Assembly: GCF_000419525.1 (NCBI RefSeq)
Contig: NZ_ATTE01000001.1
Coordinates: 4,586,501-4,650,500 of the forward strand
Origin: Leucothrix mucor DSM 2157
Lineage (GTDB): Bacteria > Pseudomonadota > Gammaproteobacteria > Thiotrichales > Thiotrichaceae
Length of the DNA: 64,000 nucleotides
Direction of reading: 5' to 3'
Shown here: piece by piece, positions 18,076 to 27,781 of the stretch
How positions within the stretch are numbered: position 1 is the stretch's first letter
How the letters are laid out: every line of letters begins with the position of its first letter
The notes under the pieces: model-generated
The model's input: only the letters and a program-made list of their open reading frames with translations
Database searches by the model: none
What the model was told of the DNA's origin: nothing
Position numbers and translations under genes: made by a program

Positions 18076-19233
18076 TTAGAATAATGTTGCCACATCTAAA
18101 TATGAGACAGCGTTGGTGCCATCACTGAACTCAATGCTGTCTCCGCTGTAAACCACATGGGACTGCGCCAATGCCGCGTTTTTTTCAGAAAAGTGCTGTA
18201 GGCCTTTTTTAAAGCGAGCATTCCAGGTAGATGCTGCTTTAATTTCCACACCTGATAGCTGGCTGCCGGACTTAAACAGCAAGTCAACTTCATGGCCAGC
18301 ACCATCACGAAAGAAATACAAATTCGGCGATAAGCCATGGTTGTAGCGAGTTTTTAGCGCTTCCAGAATAACCAGATTTTCAAAGATATTTCCGATTAAG
18401 GGGTCTCTACGAACCTGATTGACTCGTTCAATATCGAGCAAGTAAGTCAACAATCCGGTATCCGTGAAATAATACTTTGGCGACTTAATCACGCGCTTCC
18501 CAAAATTCTCAAAGTAGGGCGGCAGCTTGAATACGACAAAAGAAGCTTCCAGAATGGATAACCAGTTTTTAATGGTTTTACTGTCCACGCCAACATCATT
18601 AGATAACGAATCGAAATTCACCAACTGGCCCACGCGACCGGCCAATAGCTTGATGAATTTTTCAAATAAAGTGACGTCTTTTAAGTTAATGATTTGGCGA
18701 ACATCGCGCTCCAGATAAGTCTGGTAGTAGTTGGCGTAGGCAGTATGTGGGCGCTGTTTCTGATCGTAAATACGTGGCAAAAAACCCTGAAAGATGTACT
18801 CTTCGAATGTATCAAAACTGATTCCAGCCTCGCTGAGCTCCGCAATGCTGAGAGGTAGCAAATGCAGCATTCCGGTTCTGCCTGCCAGTGATTGCGTAAT
18901 GGCTGCGCGCAATTCCAGTTGATGAGAGCCGGTTAATACAAACTGGCCATTCTCACCCGTCTCATCCACGATGCCCTGTAAATAGCTGAGTAAGTGCGGT
19001 GTGCGTTGGATTTCGTCGAAAATTACCTTGCCTGAGTACTGCTTGAGAAAAGCCTTGGGATCTTCTGTCGCGATAGCGCGGGTTTCCGGATTTTCCAGAC
19101 TGACGTAGTCATAATCGGGTAAAGCATTACGGGTGAGCGTCGTTTTACCGGCTTGTCTTGGACCGAGTACGGTAACGATCGGGTACTCTTTAAGCTGTGT
19201 GAGCAGCTCTGATGTTAGGTGTCGTGGGATCAT
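18076..19233 (-). CDS. AAA ATPase with DUF4143 domain
   Basis: A 385-residue predicted ATPase. Walker A is GPRQAGKT at residues 24-31, and Walker B with its following residues is KVIFDEIQRTP near 70. A sensor-like VLTGSHQLEL follows, and a C-terminal DUF4143 segment (about 200-360) ends in a nuclease-like VDLLFKSGSQLSGVEIKA motif. Members are common, often accessory or horizontally moved, and their role is unknown. A 16-bp perfect inverted repeat lies 13 bases before the ATG, in its 5' region. Confidence 0.9.
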   Translation of the reverse strand: MIPRHLTSELLTQLKEYPIVTVLGPRQAGKTTLTRNALPDYDYVSLENPETRAIATEDPKAFLKQYSGKVIFDEIQRTPHLLSYLQGIVDETGENGQFVLTGSHQLELRAAITQSLAGRTGMLHLLPLSIAELSEAGISFDTFEEYIFQGFLPRIYDQKQRPHTAYANYYQTYLERDVRQIINLKDVTLFEKFIKLLAGRVGQLVNFDSLSNDVGVDSKTIKNWLSILEASFVVFKLPPYFENFGKRVIKSPKYYFTDTGLLTYLLDIERVNQVRRDPLIGNIFENLVILEALKTRYNHGLSPNLYFFRDGAGHEVDLLFKSGSQLSGVEIKAASTWNARFKKGLQHFSEKNAALAQSHVVYSGDSIEFSDGTNAVSYLDVATLF

Positions 19234-19246
19234 GTAACTAGAGTAT

Positions 19247-19285
19247 ATCCTGCAAATCCGGAGTTCAAGTCCGGATTTGCAGGAT
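19247..19285. repeat. 16-bp perfect inverted repeat before the DUF4143 ATPase
   Basis: The arms 19247-19262 and 19270-19285 are exact reverse complements, with a 7-base loop GTTCAAG. On the plus strand the second arm is followed by TTTT. It sits between two minus-strand genes and ends 13 bases before the ATPase start codon, so in that gene's mRNA it would form a strong hairpin near the ribosome site. Confidence 0.85.
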
Positions 19286-19328
19286 TTTTAGTATCCACGA
19301 GTAATCGTTCTATGGGTAACGTCACTAT

Positions 19329-20384
19329 TCAAAGCGTAGGGTAGTCGGTATAGCCTTCTGGACCCGGCGTATAAAATGTACTCTGGTCCGGTGCATTCCA
19401 TTCAATACCTTTAGCAATTCGCTCTGGCAAATCAGGGTTCGCTAAAAAGCCTGTTCCAAACGCAATCGTATCAGCCTTACCTTCGGCAATAGCCTGCTCC
19501 GCTTCTTCTGCGTTATAGCCCATATTGGCGATCAGTATGCCCTGATAGTTTTCACGAGCGGCAGTCATTACGTCGGCTTCCTGCTGGCCGAAGAAATCAC
19601 TGCGCATCATGTGCAGATAAGCTAGATTCATTTTGTCCAAGCGAGTAGCCAGATAAGTCACCAAGCCAACCGGATCACTGTCTTTCATGCTGTTAAAGCT
19701 GTTGAGTGGGGATAAGCGCACACCAACACGCTCGCTGCCAATCGCATCCGTTACCGCGCTTAATACTTCAAATAAGAAACGTGCGCGATTTTCCATTGAG
19801 CCACCATAGGGTGCACTGCGCTGGTTTGCGCTTTCGCGTAGGAATTGGTCAATCAGGTAGCCGTTTGCACCGTGTACTTCCACGCCATCAAAGCCGGCAG
19901 CAATCGCATTTTTAGCGGCTTGTGCGAAGGCTTCAACAATGCCCGGAATCTCATCATCGCGAAGTGCGCGAGGGGTTGCATTTGGCACCATGCCATTCGG
20001 AGTATGAATTTCGCCATCAATCGCAATTGCGCTGGCCGAAACGGTCTCTGCGCCATTGTTTAAATCAGGGTGTGCTGCGCGTCCGGCATGCCAGATTTGC
20101 ATAAAGATTTTGCCGCCAGCTTTATGTACTGCGTCGGTGGTTAGCTTCCAGCCTTCAATTTGCTTTTCAGAGTAAATACCTGGCTCAGTTCCAAATGCAG
20201 AGGTATTTTCCATCACCATGGTGCACTCGGTAATCAGCAGGCCAGCACTGGCGCGTTGCGAATAATATTCTGCCATCATGGCATTCGGTTGGTGTTCGAG
20301 ACCCGCGCGGCAGCGTGTTAGTGGTGCCATAATCGTGCGGTTTTTTAGCGTCATTGCGCCAACTTTAATTGGATCTAATAACAT
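19329..20384 (-). CDS. Alkene reductase, old yellow enzyme family
   Basis: A 351-residue FMN-dependent TIM-barrel enzyme that reduces activated C=C bonds (enals, enones, nitroesters) with NAD(P)H. Visible family features are MAPLTRCRA near the N-terminus and the substrate-binding His-x-x-Asn pair in VEVHGANGYLIDQFL. The barrel's phosphate-binding end reads IAFGTGFLANPDLPER. The length is that of NemA/YqiG-type reductases. It is probably a detoxification enzyme. It is 145 bases downstream of the ABC operon on the same strand, with a weak hairpin between. Confidence 0.94.
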   Translation of the reverse strand: MLLDPIKVGAMTLKNRTIMAPLTRCRAGLEHQPNAMMAEYYSQRASAGLLITECTMVMENTSAFGTEPGIYSEKQIEGWKLTTDAVHKAGGKIFMQIWHAGRAAHPDLNNGAETVSASAIAIDGEIHTPNGMVPNATPRALRDDEIPGIVEAFAQAAKNAIAAGFDGVEVHGANGYLIDQFLRESANQRSAPYGGSMENRARFLFEVLSAVTDAIGSERVGVRLSPLNSFNSMKDSDPVGLVTYLATRLDKMNLAYLHMMRSDFFGQQEADVMTAARENYQGILIANMGYNAEEAEQAIAEGKADTIAFGTGFLANPDLPERIAKGIEWNAPDQSTFYTPGPEGYTDYPTL

Positions 20385-20532
20385 GGAATAGTCCGTTTAT
20401 TTGAATGCAAAAAGCCTGAGGCATCAGAGTCTGATGCAACGGTTTGCTGATAATTATTAAGAGTGTGTCTAAGCGGAAATGATGCGGGTGGTTTTGGCTA
20501 AAACAAGAGGCGTTACGGAATCGTAATTTTGC

Positions 20533-21615
20533 TTAACGGGAGTCCGCAGGCAGTAGCACAGGGCCGGAGTCCATAAACGAAAGGCCGACCTGATCACCAT
20601 TATTCCAAGGTGTGTTTACTTTACCTGAAACGGCAAATAAATCGCCGAACTCGGTAGCAATACGATATTCCATATGGCTGCCCACATAGGTGGCTTTTTG
20701 GATGCTGGCTGGCAGGGTGTTGGCTGCGTCTGGAGCGGATAGCACGATGCGGCTTGGCCGTACGGCAATTACTGCGTCGCCCGTTAGTTGTGCTCTGGCG
20801 GGGAGTTCTAAGGTCAACGCGCCAACGCGAACCGTGGCAAGCTCTCCCTGTACCTGTTCAATGGTGCAATCAATCAGATTGGCTTCACCAATGAAGTCGG
20901 CAACAAAGGCATCTTGTGGTGCTTCATAAAGCTCTCTTGGTGTGCCGCTTTGAGCAATGCTGGCGTTACGCATCACGATAATACGATCTGATACGGCCAG
21001 CGCTTCTTCTTGATCATGCGTGACATAAACTACGGTTAATCCAAGCTTTTGTTGGATTTCCCGAATCTCTTCACGCACCTGGCGGCGCAATTTTGCATCC
21101 AGATTGGATAATGGCTCATCGAATAATAAAACCTGAGGCTCCAATACCAAGGCGCGAGCCACTGCTACCCGTTGCTGCTGACCTCCGGAAAGTTGGCTAG
21201 GTAAGCGCTTATCAAAACCGGCTAATCCAACCATTTCCAAACCGGCCAGCATGCGCTCGGTAACTTCCTGCTTTTTATAACCGCTGAGCTTCAGGCCATA
21301 AGCCACATTTTCACCAACCGTCATATGCGGGAATAGCGCATAGGATTGAAATACCATACTCACATCGCGATCGGTGGCAGGGAGTTGGGTAACATCCTGA
21401 TCACCAATTAAAATGCGGCCTTCGGTAGCCATTTCGAGTCCGGCAATCATGCGTAAGGTGGTGGTTTTGCCGCAGCCAGAAGGCCCGAGTAAAGTCACCA
21501 GTGTGCCAGCAGCAATCTCCAGCGAGACATCATCCACCGCTTTAACAGTTTCACCATACAGCTTGGTCACATTTTTAAAGGTGACTGATGCGGCATTGCT
21601 TTTGATCTTGCTCAT
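20533..21615 (-). CDS. Fe(III)-type ABC transporter ATP-binding protein (FbpC-like)
   Basis: A 360-residue ATPase of the CUT/Fbp subfamily. Walker A GPSGCGKT is at residues 44-51, and the signature is LSGGQQQR. Walker B with its following residues reads LLFDEPLSNLDAKLR, and a C-terminal TOBE-like domain (about 285-355) is present. It is the last gene of a three-gene unit (binding protein, fused permease, ATPase) with spacings near 20 bases. Subfamily members import ferric iron, sulfate, spermidine or 2-aminoethylphosphonate, and sequence alone does not decide among these. Confidence 0.92.
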   Translation of the reverse strand: MSKIKSNAASVTFKNVTKLYGETVKAVDDVSLEIAAGTLVTLLGPSGCGKTTTLRMIAGLEMATEGRILIGDQDVTQLPATDRDVSMVFQSYALFPHMTVGENVAYGLKLSGYKKQEVTERMLAGLEMVGLAGFDKRLPSQLSGGQQQRVAVARALVLEPQVLLFDEPLSNLDAKLRRQVREEIREIQQKLGLTVVYVTHDQEEALAVSDRIIVMRNASIAQSGTPRELYEAPQDAFVADFIGEANLIDCTIEQVQGELATVRVGALTLELPARAQLTGDAVIAVRPSRIVLSAPDAANTLPASIQKATYVGSHMEYRIATEFGDLFAVSGKVNTPWNNGDQVGLSFMDSGPVLLPADSR

Positions 21616-21634
21616 GGTGTTTTACCTATCATTG

Positions 21635-23821
21635 TCATGGGGCTAGCCGGGTTCCGGTGCGTTTTATGATTAGCCACTGGAACAGCGTAACCGCGATCAG
21701 CATCACCACAATTAGCGTGGTGGAGTAAGCAATAGCCAGTCCGTAGTCGTTGTTTTCAACGCGCCCGATAATGTAGCTGGTGGCCATATTGTATTCTGCA
21801 CTGACTAAGAAAATCACCGCGCTAATCGCTGTCATGGCGCGTACGAAGCTATACACAATCGCAGCCAGAATCGCCGGACGCATGAGTGGCAATATGATTT
21901 TCCGGAAGGTTTGCCAGGCATTTGCACCCAAGGTAAGCGAGGCTTCATCCAAGCTCTTATCCAGTTGCGACATAGAGGCAACGCCAGCACGAACGCCCAC
22001 TGGCATATTCCTGAAGATAAAGCTGAGTACCAAAATTGCACCGGTGCCGGTTAGCTCAATCGGTGGCACATTAAAGGCCAGAATATAACTTACACCGATT
22101 ACGGTACCGGGAATGGCGAAGGACAACATGGTGCCAAATTCAAAAGCATTTTTACCGGCAAAGCGTTGGCGCACGAGTAAGTAAGCGGTAACTAAACCAA
22201 TCATTGCCGTAAAGGGCGCGGCGATGGCAGAGATTTGTAGCGTGGTCCAGAAAGAGTCCCAAGCCGAGCCTTGCCAGAGGATGCCATTGTCATTCCAGCC
22301 AATGCCAAAGGCATCGATATAATGGCGGAAGGTGAGGGTGTTATTCAGGCCCCATAGCTCCACAAAACCACCGTAAACAATCATCGCGTAGATCACTAGC
22401 GTCATGCAGGTCCAAATTAAAGCGATGGTGTAAGCCGGCCATTTTATGCGACGTGGCAGCTTCGGATGCATGCCGCCATCGCCTTTTCCGGTTGTGGTGG
22501 TGTAAGACTTTTTACCCAGCCAGCGCCGTTGTGCAAAGAAGGCTAACAGGGTGAATGTGAGTAGCACGATGGCTAACACTGAGGCTTGCCCCTGATCGTT
22601 TTGCGCGCCAACAATGGCGAAGAAAATCTCGGTAGAGAGCACATCAAAATTGCCGCCAAGCACTAGGGGGTTACCAAAGTCGGCCATGCTTTCGATAAAG
22701 CCTAGCAAAAAAGCATTCGCTAAACCGGGTCTCATCAGTGGCAATGAAACCGTTCTAAAGGTATGCCATGGCGAGGCGCGTAAGGTTTGTGCAGCTTCTT
22801 CCATAGATGGGCTAATGCCTTCAACCACGCCGATCAGCACTAAAAATGCAATCGGGGTAAAGGCCAGCATTTGCGCAATCATAATGCCGGGCATGCCATA
22901 GACCCAGCGAGTGGCTTGTAAACCGAATAGATCAGCCACAAACGTGGTGACGCTACCGGAAAGCCCAAACAGCAAAATAATCGCCAAACCAATTACGAAT
23001 GGTGGGGTGATAATCGGTAATACGGTGAGTGCGCGCAGTACTTTAACGTAGCGAAAGCCGGAGCGCGTGGCGACTAATGCAAAGATTAGTCCTAATAAAG
23101 TGGTCGATGCACCCACAACAACACCTAAAAACAGCGAGTTCCATGCTGCGCCACAGCCTCGACTGCCATCCAAGCAGCCCAAGCCCCAAATTTTTGTACT
23201 AAAGAATTTCTCTAAAAAGACCGTGATGGAGTAAAGCCCTGCATCATCACGAAATGCATAAGTCAGCATTTGCAGAATGGGATAGAAAATAAAGATCCCA
23301 ACAATGGCGACTACAAAGCCGATTGCACTAACCACAAACACATCACCATTGACCGCGCCTTTTGCCGCCGCGCCATTGGTGATCATAAATAAGAAGGCGA
23401 GTCCTAGTAGTAGCGCGCCATAACCCAGCCCGAATTGCCGGTCGCCCAGTTCGCCGAATAGGGATTCGAAGGCATTTATTTGCCAACCTTGAATCCCAAT
23501 GGCAAAGCCTTGGCCGAGTAAAAATGCTAAGCCCCCGATACCACAAATCAATAAGAGTCGGGCATAGATGGGGTTAGTTTTGTTTTTAAAGAGCAGTGTG
23601 ACCGGTGCCAGTAGAAAGCCCACTAGCGGCCATAGCCAGAGTTTTTCACCCTGAGCCAGTAAAAAGGCCGCTGGGGCATAGTCCGAATCAAACGGGTAGC
23701 CATCCAGCAGCCATTCAAATGACCAGAAGCCATCCTCCTGAACATACCAAGGTAGCAGCATGAAACCGGCCGTGCCGAGCAGTAATAGCATCAGCACAGT
23801 TTTATTGAGGCGGTTGGTCAC
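21635..23821 (-). CDS. Fused double-domain ABC permease (FbpB-like)
   Basis: A 728-residue membrane protein containing two BPD_transp_1 permease domains (about 230-440 and 520-715), each with an EAA loop (EEAAQTLRASPWHTFRTVSLPLMRP and a second EASLTLGANAWQTFRKIILPL-type segment). An extra N-terminal hydrophobic region of about 200 residues holds four or five more segments. Fused permeases are normal in the ferric-iron FbpB family, but the long N-terminal extension makes this one larger than the usual ~500-550 residues. Confidence 0.92.
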   Translation of the reverse strand: MTNRLNKTVLMLLLLGTAGFMLLPWYVQEDGFWSFEWLLDGYPFDSDYAPAAFLLAQGEKLWLWPLVGFLLAPVTLLFKNKTNPIYARLLLICGIGGLAFLLGQGFAIGIQGWQINAFESLFGELGDRQFGLGYGALLLGLAFLFMITNGAAAKGAVNGDVFVVSAIGFVVAIVGIFIFYPILQMLTYAFRDDAGLYSITVFLEKFFSTKIWGLGCLDGSRGCGAAWNSLFLGVVVGASTTLLGLIFALVATRSGFRYVKVLRALTVLPIITPPFVIGLAIILLFGLSGSVTTFVADLFGLQATRWVYGMPGIMIAQMLAFTPIAFLVLIGVVEGISPSMEEAAQTLRASPWHTFRTVSLPLMRPGLANAFLLGFIESMADFGNPLVLGGNFDVLSTEIFFAIVGAQNDQGQASVLAIVLLTFTLLAFFAQRRWLGKKSYTTTTGKGDGGMHPKLPRRIKWPAYTIALIWTCMTLVIYAMIVYGGFVELWGLNNTLTFRHYIDAFGIGWNDNGILWQGSAWDSFWTTLQISAIAAPFTAMIGLVTAYLLVRQRFAGKNAFEFGTMLSFAIPGTVIGVSYILAFNVPPIELTGTGAILVLSFIFRNMPVGVRAGVASMSQLDKSLDEASLTLGANAWQTFRKIILPLMRPAILAAIVYSFVRAMTAISAVIFLVSAEYNMATSYIIGRVENNDYGLAIAYSTTLIVVMLIAVTLFQWLIIKRTGTRLAP

Positions 23822-23840
23822 AGTTCGCTGGCCCTAGTGG

Positions 23841-24866
23841 TTATTGTGGAAGGTTGCTGACTTCGTCATCCCACTTCTTTAACAAGCGCTTGCGCTCATC
23901 AGAAGAGCCGTACTTCTTAAAGTCATAATCTATCAACTTAACCAGCGATAAGTCCGGTGCTTTCGGCGAGCTCTCCGCTGTTTTGTTAGACATCACCTGA
24001 TAGGCCTTAACTTCCAGAGACCGTGTTTGAACGGGCGCGCTAAGTGCCCAATCATAGAACTTCTTAGCATTCTCAGGATTACGAGCGCCTTTAACGATGC
24101 TCATGGAGCCAATTTCATAGCCTGTGCCTTCACAAGGTGCCACCACTTTGATTGGGAAGCCGGAGACTGCCTGCTTCACCGCATCATGCATAAACACGAT
24201 GCCGATGGTATTTTCACCGCGCGCCGCAGATTTGATTGGTGCCGAGCCTGACTTGGTGTATTGATTGATATTTTTGTGCAGGCCTTTCATAAACTCAAAG
24301 CCTTCTTCTTCACCAAATAACTGCACCATGGTGGCGAGTGTGGTGTAAGCGGTTCCGGATGAATTTGGGTTAGCCATTTGCACATGGCCTTTGTATTCTG
24401 GTTTAAGCAAGTCTTTCCAGCAGGCAGGGACGGGCAGGTTGTTCTTTGCTAAGAGCTCTTCGTTGTAGCCATAGCCCAATCCACCGAAGTAAATACCAAT
24501 GGTTTTGTCATCGGCTGAGGTCGCTTGCTTGACGGCCCAGTCGTGCAGCTCTTCGCGCATAGGGGATACATAAGGTTCGGTCAGGCCTTCTTCGGCCGCT
24601 TGTAGGTGTGGGTCACCAGTGCCGCCCCACCAAATATCACCTTTAGGGTTACTGGCTTCTGCTTTGAGCTGCGCCATGGTTTCGCCAGAGCTTTTGCGAG
24701 TCATGCTAACTTTGATGCCAGTGGCTTCTTCAAAGCCTTTGGCCATGAGTTGGCACCATTCTTCTTGGGCGCTGCAATAGTATGTGAGTTTTTCAGCGGC
24801 AAAGGCATTGCCGGTCAGGCAGGAAACAATCAGCCCTGTAGCGGCTAGTCGCGAATACGTAATCAT
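23841..24866 (-). CDS. Fe(III)-type ABC transporter substrate-binding protein (FbpA-like)
   Basis: A 341-residue periplasmic binding protein with a signal peptide (cleavage after NAFA near residue 23). The FbpA-like fold is marked by KGDIWWGGTGDPHLQAAEEG and GLGYGYNEELL. The adjacent tyrosine pair that binds Fe3+ in classical FbpA is not evident in the expected region. A different ligand, for example an organophosphonate or another metal complex, is therefore possible. The GAGGAGGAATA site before the ATG is strong and marks it as the first gene of the operon. Confidence 0.9.
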   Translation of the reverse strand: MITYSRLAATGLIVSCLTGNAFAAEKLTYYCSAQEEWCQLMAKGFEEATGIKVSMTRKSSGETMAQLKAEASNPKGDIWWGGTGDPHLQAAEEGLTEPYVSPMREELHDWAVKQATSADDKTIGIYFGGLGYGYNEELLAKNNLPVPACWKDLLKPEYKGHVQMANPNSSGTAYTTLATMVQLFGEEEGFEFMKGLHKNINQYTKSGSAPIKSAARGENTIGIVFMHDAVKQAVSGFPIKVVAPCEGTGYEIGSMSIVKGARNPENAKKFYDWALSAPVQTRSLEVKAYQVMSNKTAESSPKAPDLSLVKLIDYDFKKYGSSDERKRLLKKWDDEVSNLPQ

Positions 24867-24988
24867 TATTCCTCCTCAGAAATAGTCGTACCGAGCCTTA
24901 TTGGTACTCCTTGTAGCTAATAAATGCAAATTTTGTTGTTTGTCGAATGTTCGGTGTATGCTGTTCTGGCCAATAGAGGAGGTAGTAA

Positions 24989-25597
24989 ATGAGTGACATT
25001 AAGCACGTGGTTTTTGATATCGGGCAGGTGTTTTTACATTGGGATCCAGAGGTGCCATATCGCAGATTGATTCCGAATGTGCAGGAGCGTCAGTGGTTTT
25101 TAAGCGAGGTGTGCACACCGGCTTGGAATCGTGAACAAGACCGCGGCCGTGAATGGGTGGATGCGGAAGAGCTGTTAGTCAGAGACTTCCCAGAGCAAGA
25201 AGAATTGATTCGGGCTTACCGTCGCGATTGGATTCAAATGCTGACCCACACTATTGATGGCAGCGTGGAGTTGCTACAGCAGGTGATGGATGCTGGTTGG
25301 GATGTCACATTACTCACTAACTGGCATCAGGATACTTTTCGTGAAGCGGGCAAAGTACACAGTTTCTTAAGCTCTACGCGCGGTGTAACAGTCTCGGGTG
25401 AGGTTAAGTTGATCAAGCCAGACCCTGCCATTTACGAGTTACATGCCACAAACTTTGATTTGGAGCCTACTGCCACCTTGTTCTTCGATGACAGTCCAAA
25501 TAATGTAAAAGGCGCGCAAGATTCTGGTTGGATAGCTGAGTTATTTACCACGCCAGAGCAAATGCGAGCGGACTTGCAAAAGCACGGCATCCTGTAA
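24989..25597 (+). CDS. HAD-superfamily hydrolase (subfamily IA, YihX-like)
   Basis: A 202-residue cytoplasmic hydrolase. Motif I is VFDIGQVFLHWDP, with the nucleophilic Asp. Motif II is TLLTNWHQD, the Lys of motif III sits in EVKLIKPDPAIYE, and motif IV is FFDDSPNNVKGA. This pattern is typical of YihX/GPP-like sugar-phosphate or phosphonate-type HAD enzymes. An AGAGGAGGTAGTAA site precedes the ATG. It is divergent from the FbpA-like gene and convergent with the TPR protein gene. The substrate is unknown. Confidence 0.92.
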   Translation: MSDIKHVVFDIGQVFLHWDPEVPYRRLIPNVQERQWFLSEVCTPAWNREQDRGREWVDAEELLVRDFPEQEELIRAYRRDWIQMLTHTIDGSVELLQQVMDAGWDVTLLTNWHQDTFREAGKVHSFLSSTRGVTVSGEVKLIKPDPAIYELHATNFDLEPTATLFFDDSPNNVKGAQDSGWIAELFTTPEQMRADLQKHGIL

Positions 25598-25701
25598 GGC
25601 AACCTTATAACAGGAGTGAAACCTAGTTCATCCGCAGGGTTGAAGCCTGACCTTTCGGAAGGAGGCTGAAACTTGGCTTAGCGACAATGTCTAAGCTCGT
25701 T

Positions 25702-27633
25702 TTAAGAGCAGGACTCAGTCGCAAGATCACTAATCGCCTGCTCACACTCAGAAATAGCGACCTTCTCTGGCGAGGGCGGAACGGCTTTAATGATTTTACA
25801 AGCCGCTGCCTTCGCCCCTGTGTTGCCAGTTTCCTCCAGCTCAAACAGGCCTTCCACCGCTCGCTGCATATGGCAGCCTCGGCGGTTTTCGGTGCTCATG
25901 GCAGTGATATAAGCTTCCATGGCTTTGTCCGCTTGCTCGGTTTCCTGATAGCGGTTAGCGATCTCGATATAGAATAATTTGTCGTACAAGGCTTCGCTGA
26001 TTGGCTCGATTAAACGCGCCTCGCGGCAGCTGGCATTCGCTAAATAACGCTCCAGATCCTTGTCATCAGCATAGGCTTCGGCAACGCATAAACTGTGATG
26101 TATCCAGCCCAAGCGCCCATTGAGTTTTATCGCTCGTTTCAGCGCAACTTGTGCCTGATCGGTATTGCGCACTTTGGATTCTAAGCTGGCGGTACTCAGT
26201 AAAATACCCATATTGGCCCACGCCACTGCATTCATGCAGTTGTGGGTAATGGCTTCCTGAAACTTCACCAGCGAGTCCTGATACAGGCCGTTATTGAATA
26301 ACTGCGTGGCATCGCTCTCCAGTTGATTGGCTTGCCGCGAGTCCAGCGTGCTGGCCAGTACTACCATTTGATAGCTTTCTTTGTTCGCTGGAAAACAGTA
26401 TTTCTCCAGCTTCTCAGCAACGCCCGGCTCTTTTTTGGTTTGCTCATTCCCCTCATCAACTGGAGTGGCGACGGGGTCAGGTGCCAGTACTGGCGCAGGC
26501 GCTAAAACTCCCGGATCAACCAGTAAGTCACTCACTTTCGGTTCGGGTAAAATAGATGCCGACGCGCTGACAATGGGATCAATATATGGCGCTCGCGACG
26601 GGCTGTATTGCATCGATTTAGCCAGCAGGGAAACATCCTGACAGGCCGCGGAGGCAATAGAGCGCTGAGACTGGCAAAGTTGCGCTAACTTCTTTCCGCT
26701 TTCATCACGCAAAAAGGCCAGCACCGGGCCGATGACGCTGCGGGTGTATAAAGTATCCGGATGCTTGGCGAGATCATTACGGAGCTCCTGTAACTTCTGC
26801 GGCGTGATATTGCCGTCTTGTAGTTGGCTGCAGTAGTCAAAAAATTCGCTGTGTTTACCTGTTTTATATTCAATCTTGTCGGTATTGCGGGTGCAGAAAT
26901 AGTAGAGGTTATGGTCTTCGGAGGCGATGCTGAGGATTTCTTTGCTTTTGGCTTCCAGCATCGCAGAAATTAGTTGCAGGTTTAGCCCGTCGCGGCTGGT
27001 AGGTGGCAACTGTTTACGTCGCTCAAGGCCAATATCATCTTCATTGAAATTGATAATCCGGCCTTTTAAAGTGATTTGCAGATACAGTTTATTGAGGTTT
27101 GGCTGAGTCGTACCAGCTTCTAGATACACCGCGCCATTGAGATTCTTGCGGCCAAATAGCCCCGAAATAAACTCGATGACATTATCGACTGAGATACCGG
27201 TTTCCGGCAGCTTAATACTTTCTCCCTCAATCAGAATTTGCTCATTCGAAGTCACTGGCTGACTGATGATGACGCCACCATTACCACGACCCCGGTTAAT
27301 CTCATCCTGAAAGGTGTTCTCAGCTTGCAGCAAATGGTCTTTGAGAATATTGGCGATAATGCGGCCGGAGTGTGCGTGGTTACCTTGCTCCATGGCGATG
27401 GGTACATCAAAAGGTTTGACGACCACCGTATTGCGGCTGGCGTAGGCGTTGTAGAAGATAAAAGCGACCATGGTAAACATCGCCACGGTGGCAGTCAGGC
27501 GCAATAAACCAATAAAACGCTCAGTTAACCAGTGCAGGCCTTCAAATAGCTTGCGCAACAGATTCCATACCCGATGCTTTAGAGATCGGGGAGTGGGCTT
27601 CTTGCTTGTATCCTCTGTTTGATCGTCAGCCAT
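25702..27633 (-). CDS. Membrane-anchored TPR-like protein, unknown
   Basis: A 643-residue protein with a basic N-terminal 40 residues and one membrane segment (about 42-66, LTATVAMFTMVAFIFYNAYA), so the bulk is probably periplasmic. The next ~200 residues are an unrecognised domain. A Pro/Ala-rich linker follows around residues 360-405 (PVLAPDPVATP). After the linker come TPR-like helical repeats in the C-terminal ~200 residues, e.g. FNNGLYQDSLVKFQEAITHNCMNAVAWANMG. Several cysteines are in this part. Its function is unknown; a scaffold for a periplasmic complex is an inference. It stands as a single gene. Confidence 0.75.
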   Translation of the reverse strand: MADDQTEDTSKKPTPRSLKHRVWNLLRKLFEGLHWLTERFIGLLRLTATVAMFTMVAFIFYNAYASRNTVVVKPFDVPIAMEQGNHAHSGRIIANILKDHLLQAENTFQDEINRGRGNGGVIISQPVTSNEQILIEGESIKLPETGISVDNVIEFISGLFGRKNLNGAVYLEAGTTQPNLNKLYLQITLKGRIINFNEDDIGLERRKQLPPTSRDGLNLQLISAMLEAKSKEILSIASEDHNLYYFCTRNTDKIEYKTGKHSEFFDYCSQLQDGNITPQKLQELRNDLAKHPDTLYTRSVIGPVLAFLRDESGKKLAQLCQSQRSIASAACQDVSLLAKSMQYSPSRAPYIDPIVSASASILPEPKVSDLLVDPGVLAPAPVLAPDPVATPVDEGNEQTKKEPGVAEKLEKYCFPANKESYQMVVLASTLDSRQANQLESDATQLFNNGLYQDSLVKFQEAITHNCMNAVAWANMGILLSTASLESKVRNTDQAQVALKRAIKLNGRLGWIHHSLCVAEAYADDKDLERYLANASCREARLIEPISEALYDKLFYIEIANRYQETEQADKAMEAYITAMSTENRRGCHMQRAVEGLFELEETGNTGAKAAACKIIKAVPPSPEKVAISECEQAISDLATESCS

Positions 27634-27781
27634 AGTGGTTTAGCCTGTATCACGTGGTCTTCTTAGTATAGGAAAGAAAATAGAGAATATTTTACTGTTT
27701 TTTGTACAGACTGGAGGGCGGTGCGGAATTTAGCAGTAAATCAGTCCACAGCAAGGCATAACCATGCTGCGGACACTTTGC

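Noticed and set aside
20421-20437. Small hairpin GCATCAG-AGT-CTGATGC after the Fbp-type operon
   Set aside because: The stem is only 7 bp and its T-run lies 8 bases away, so I do not call it a terminator.
25640-25680. Weak hairpin in the convergent space between the HAD and TPR genes
   Set aside because: Short stems with breaks and no T-run on either strand.
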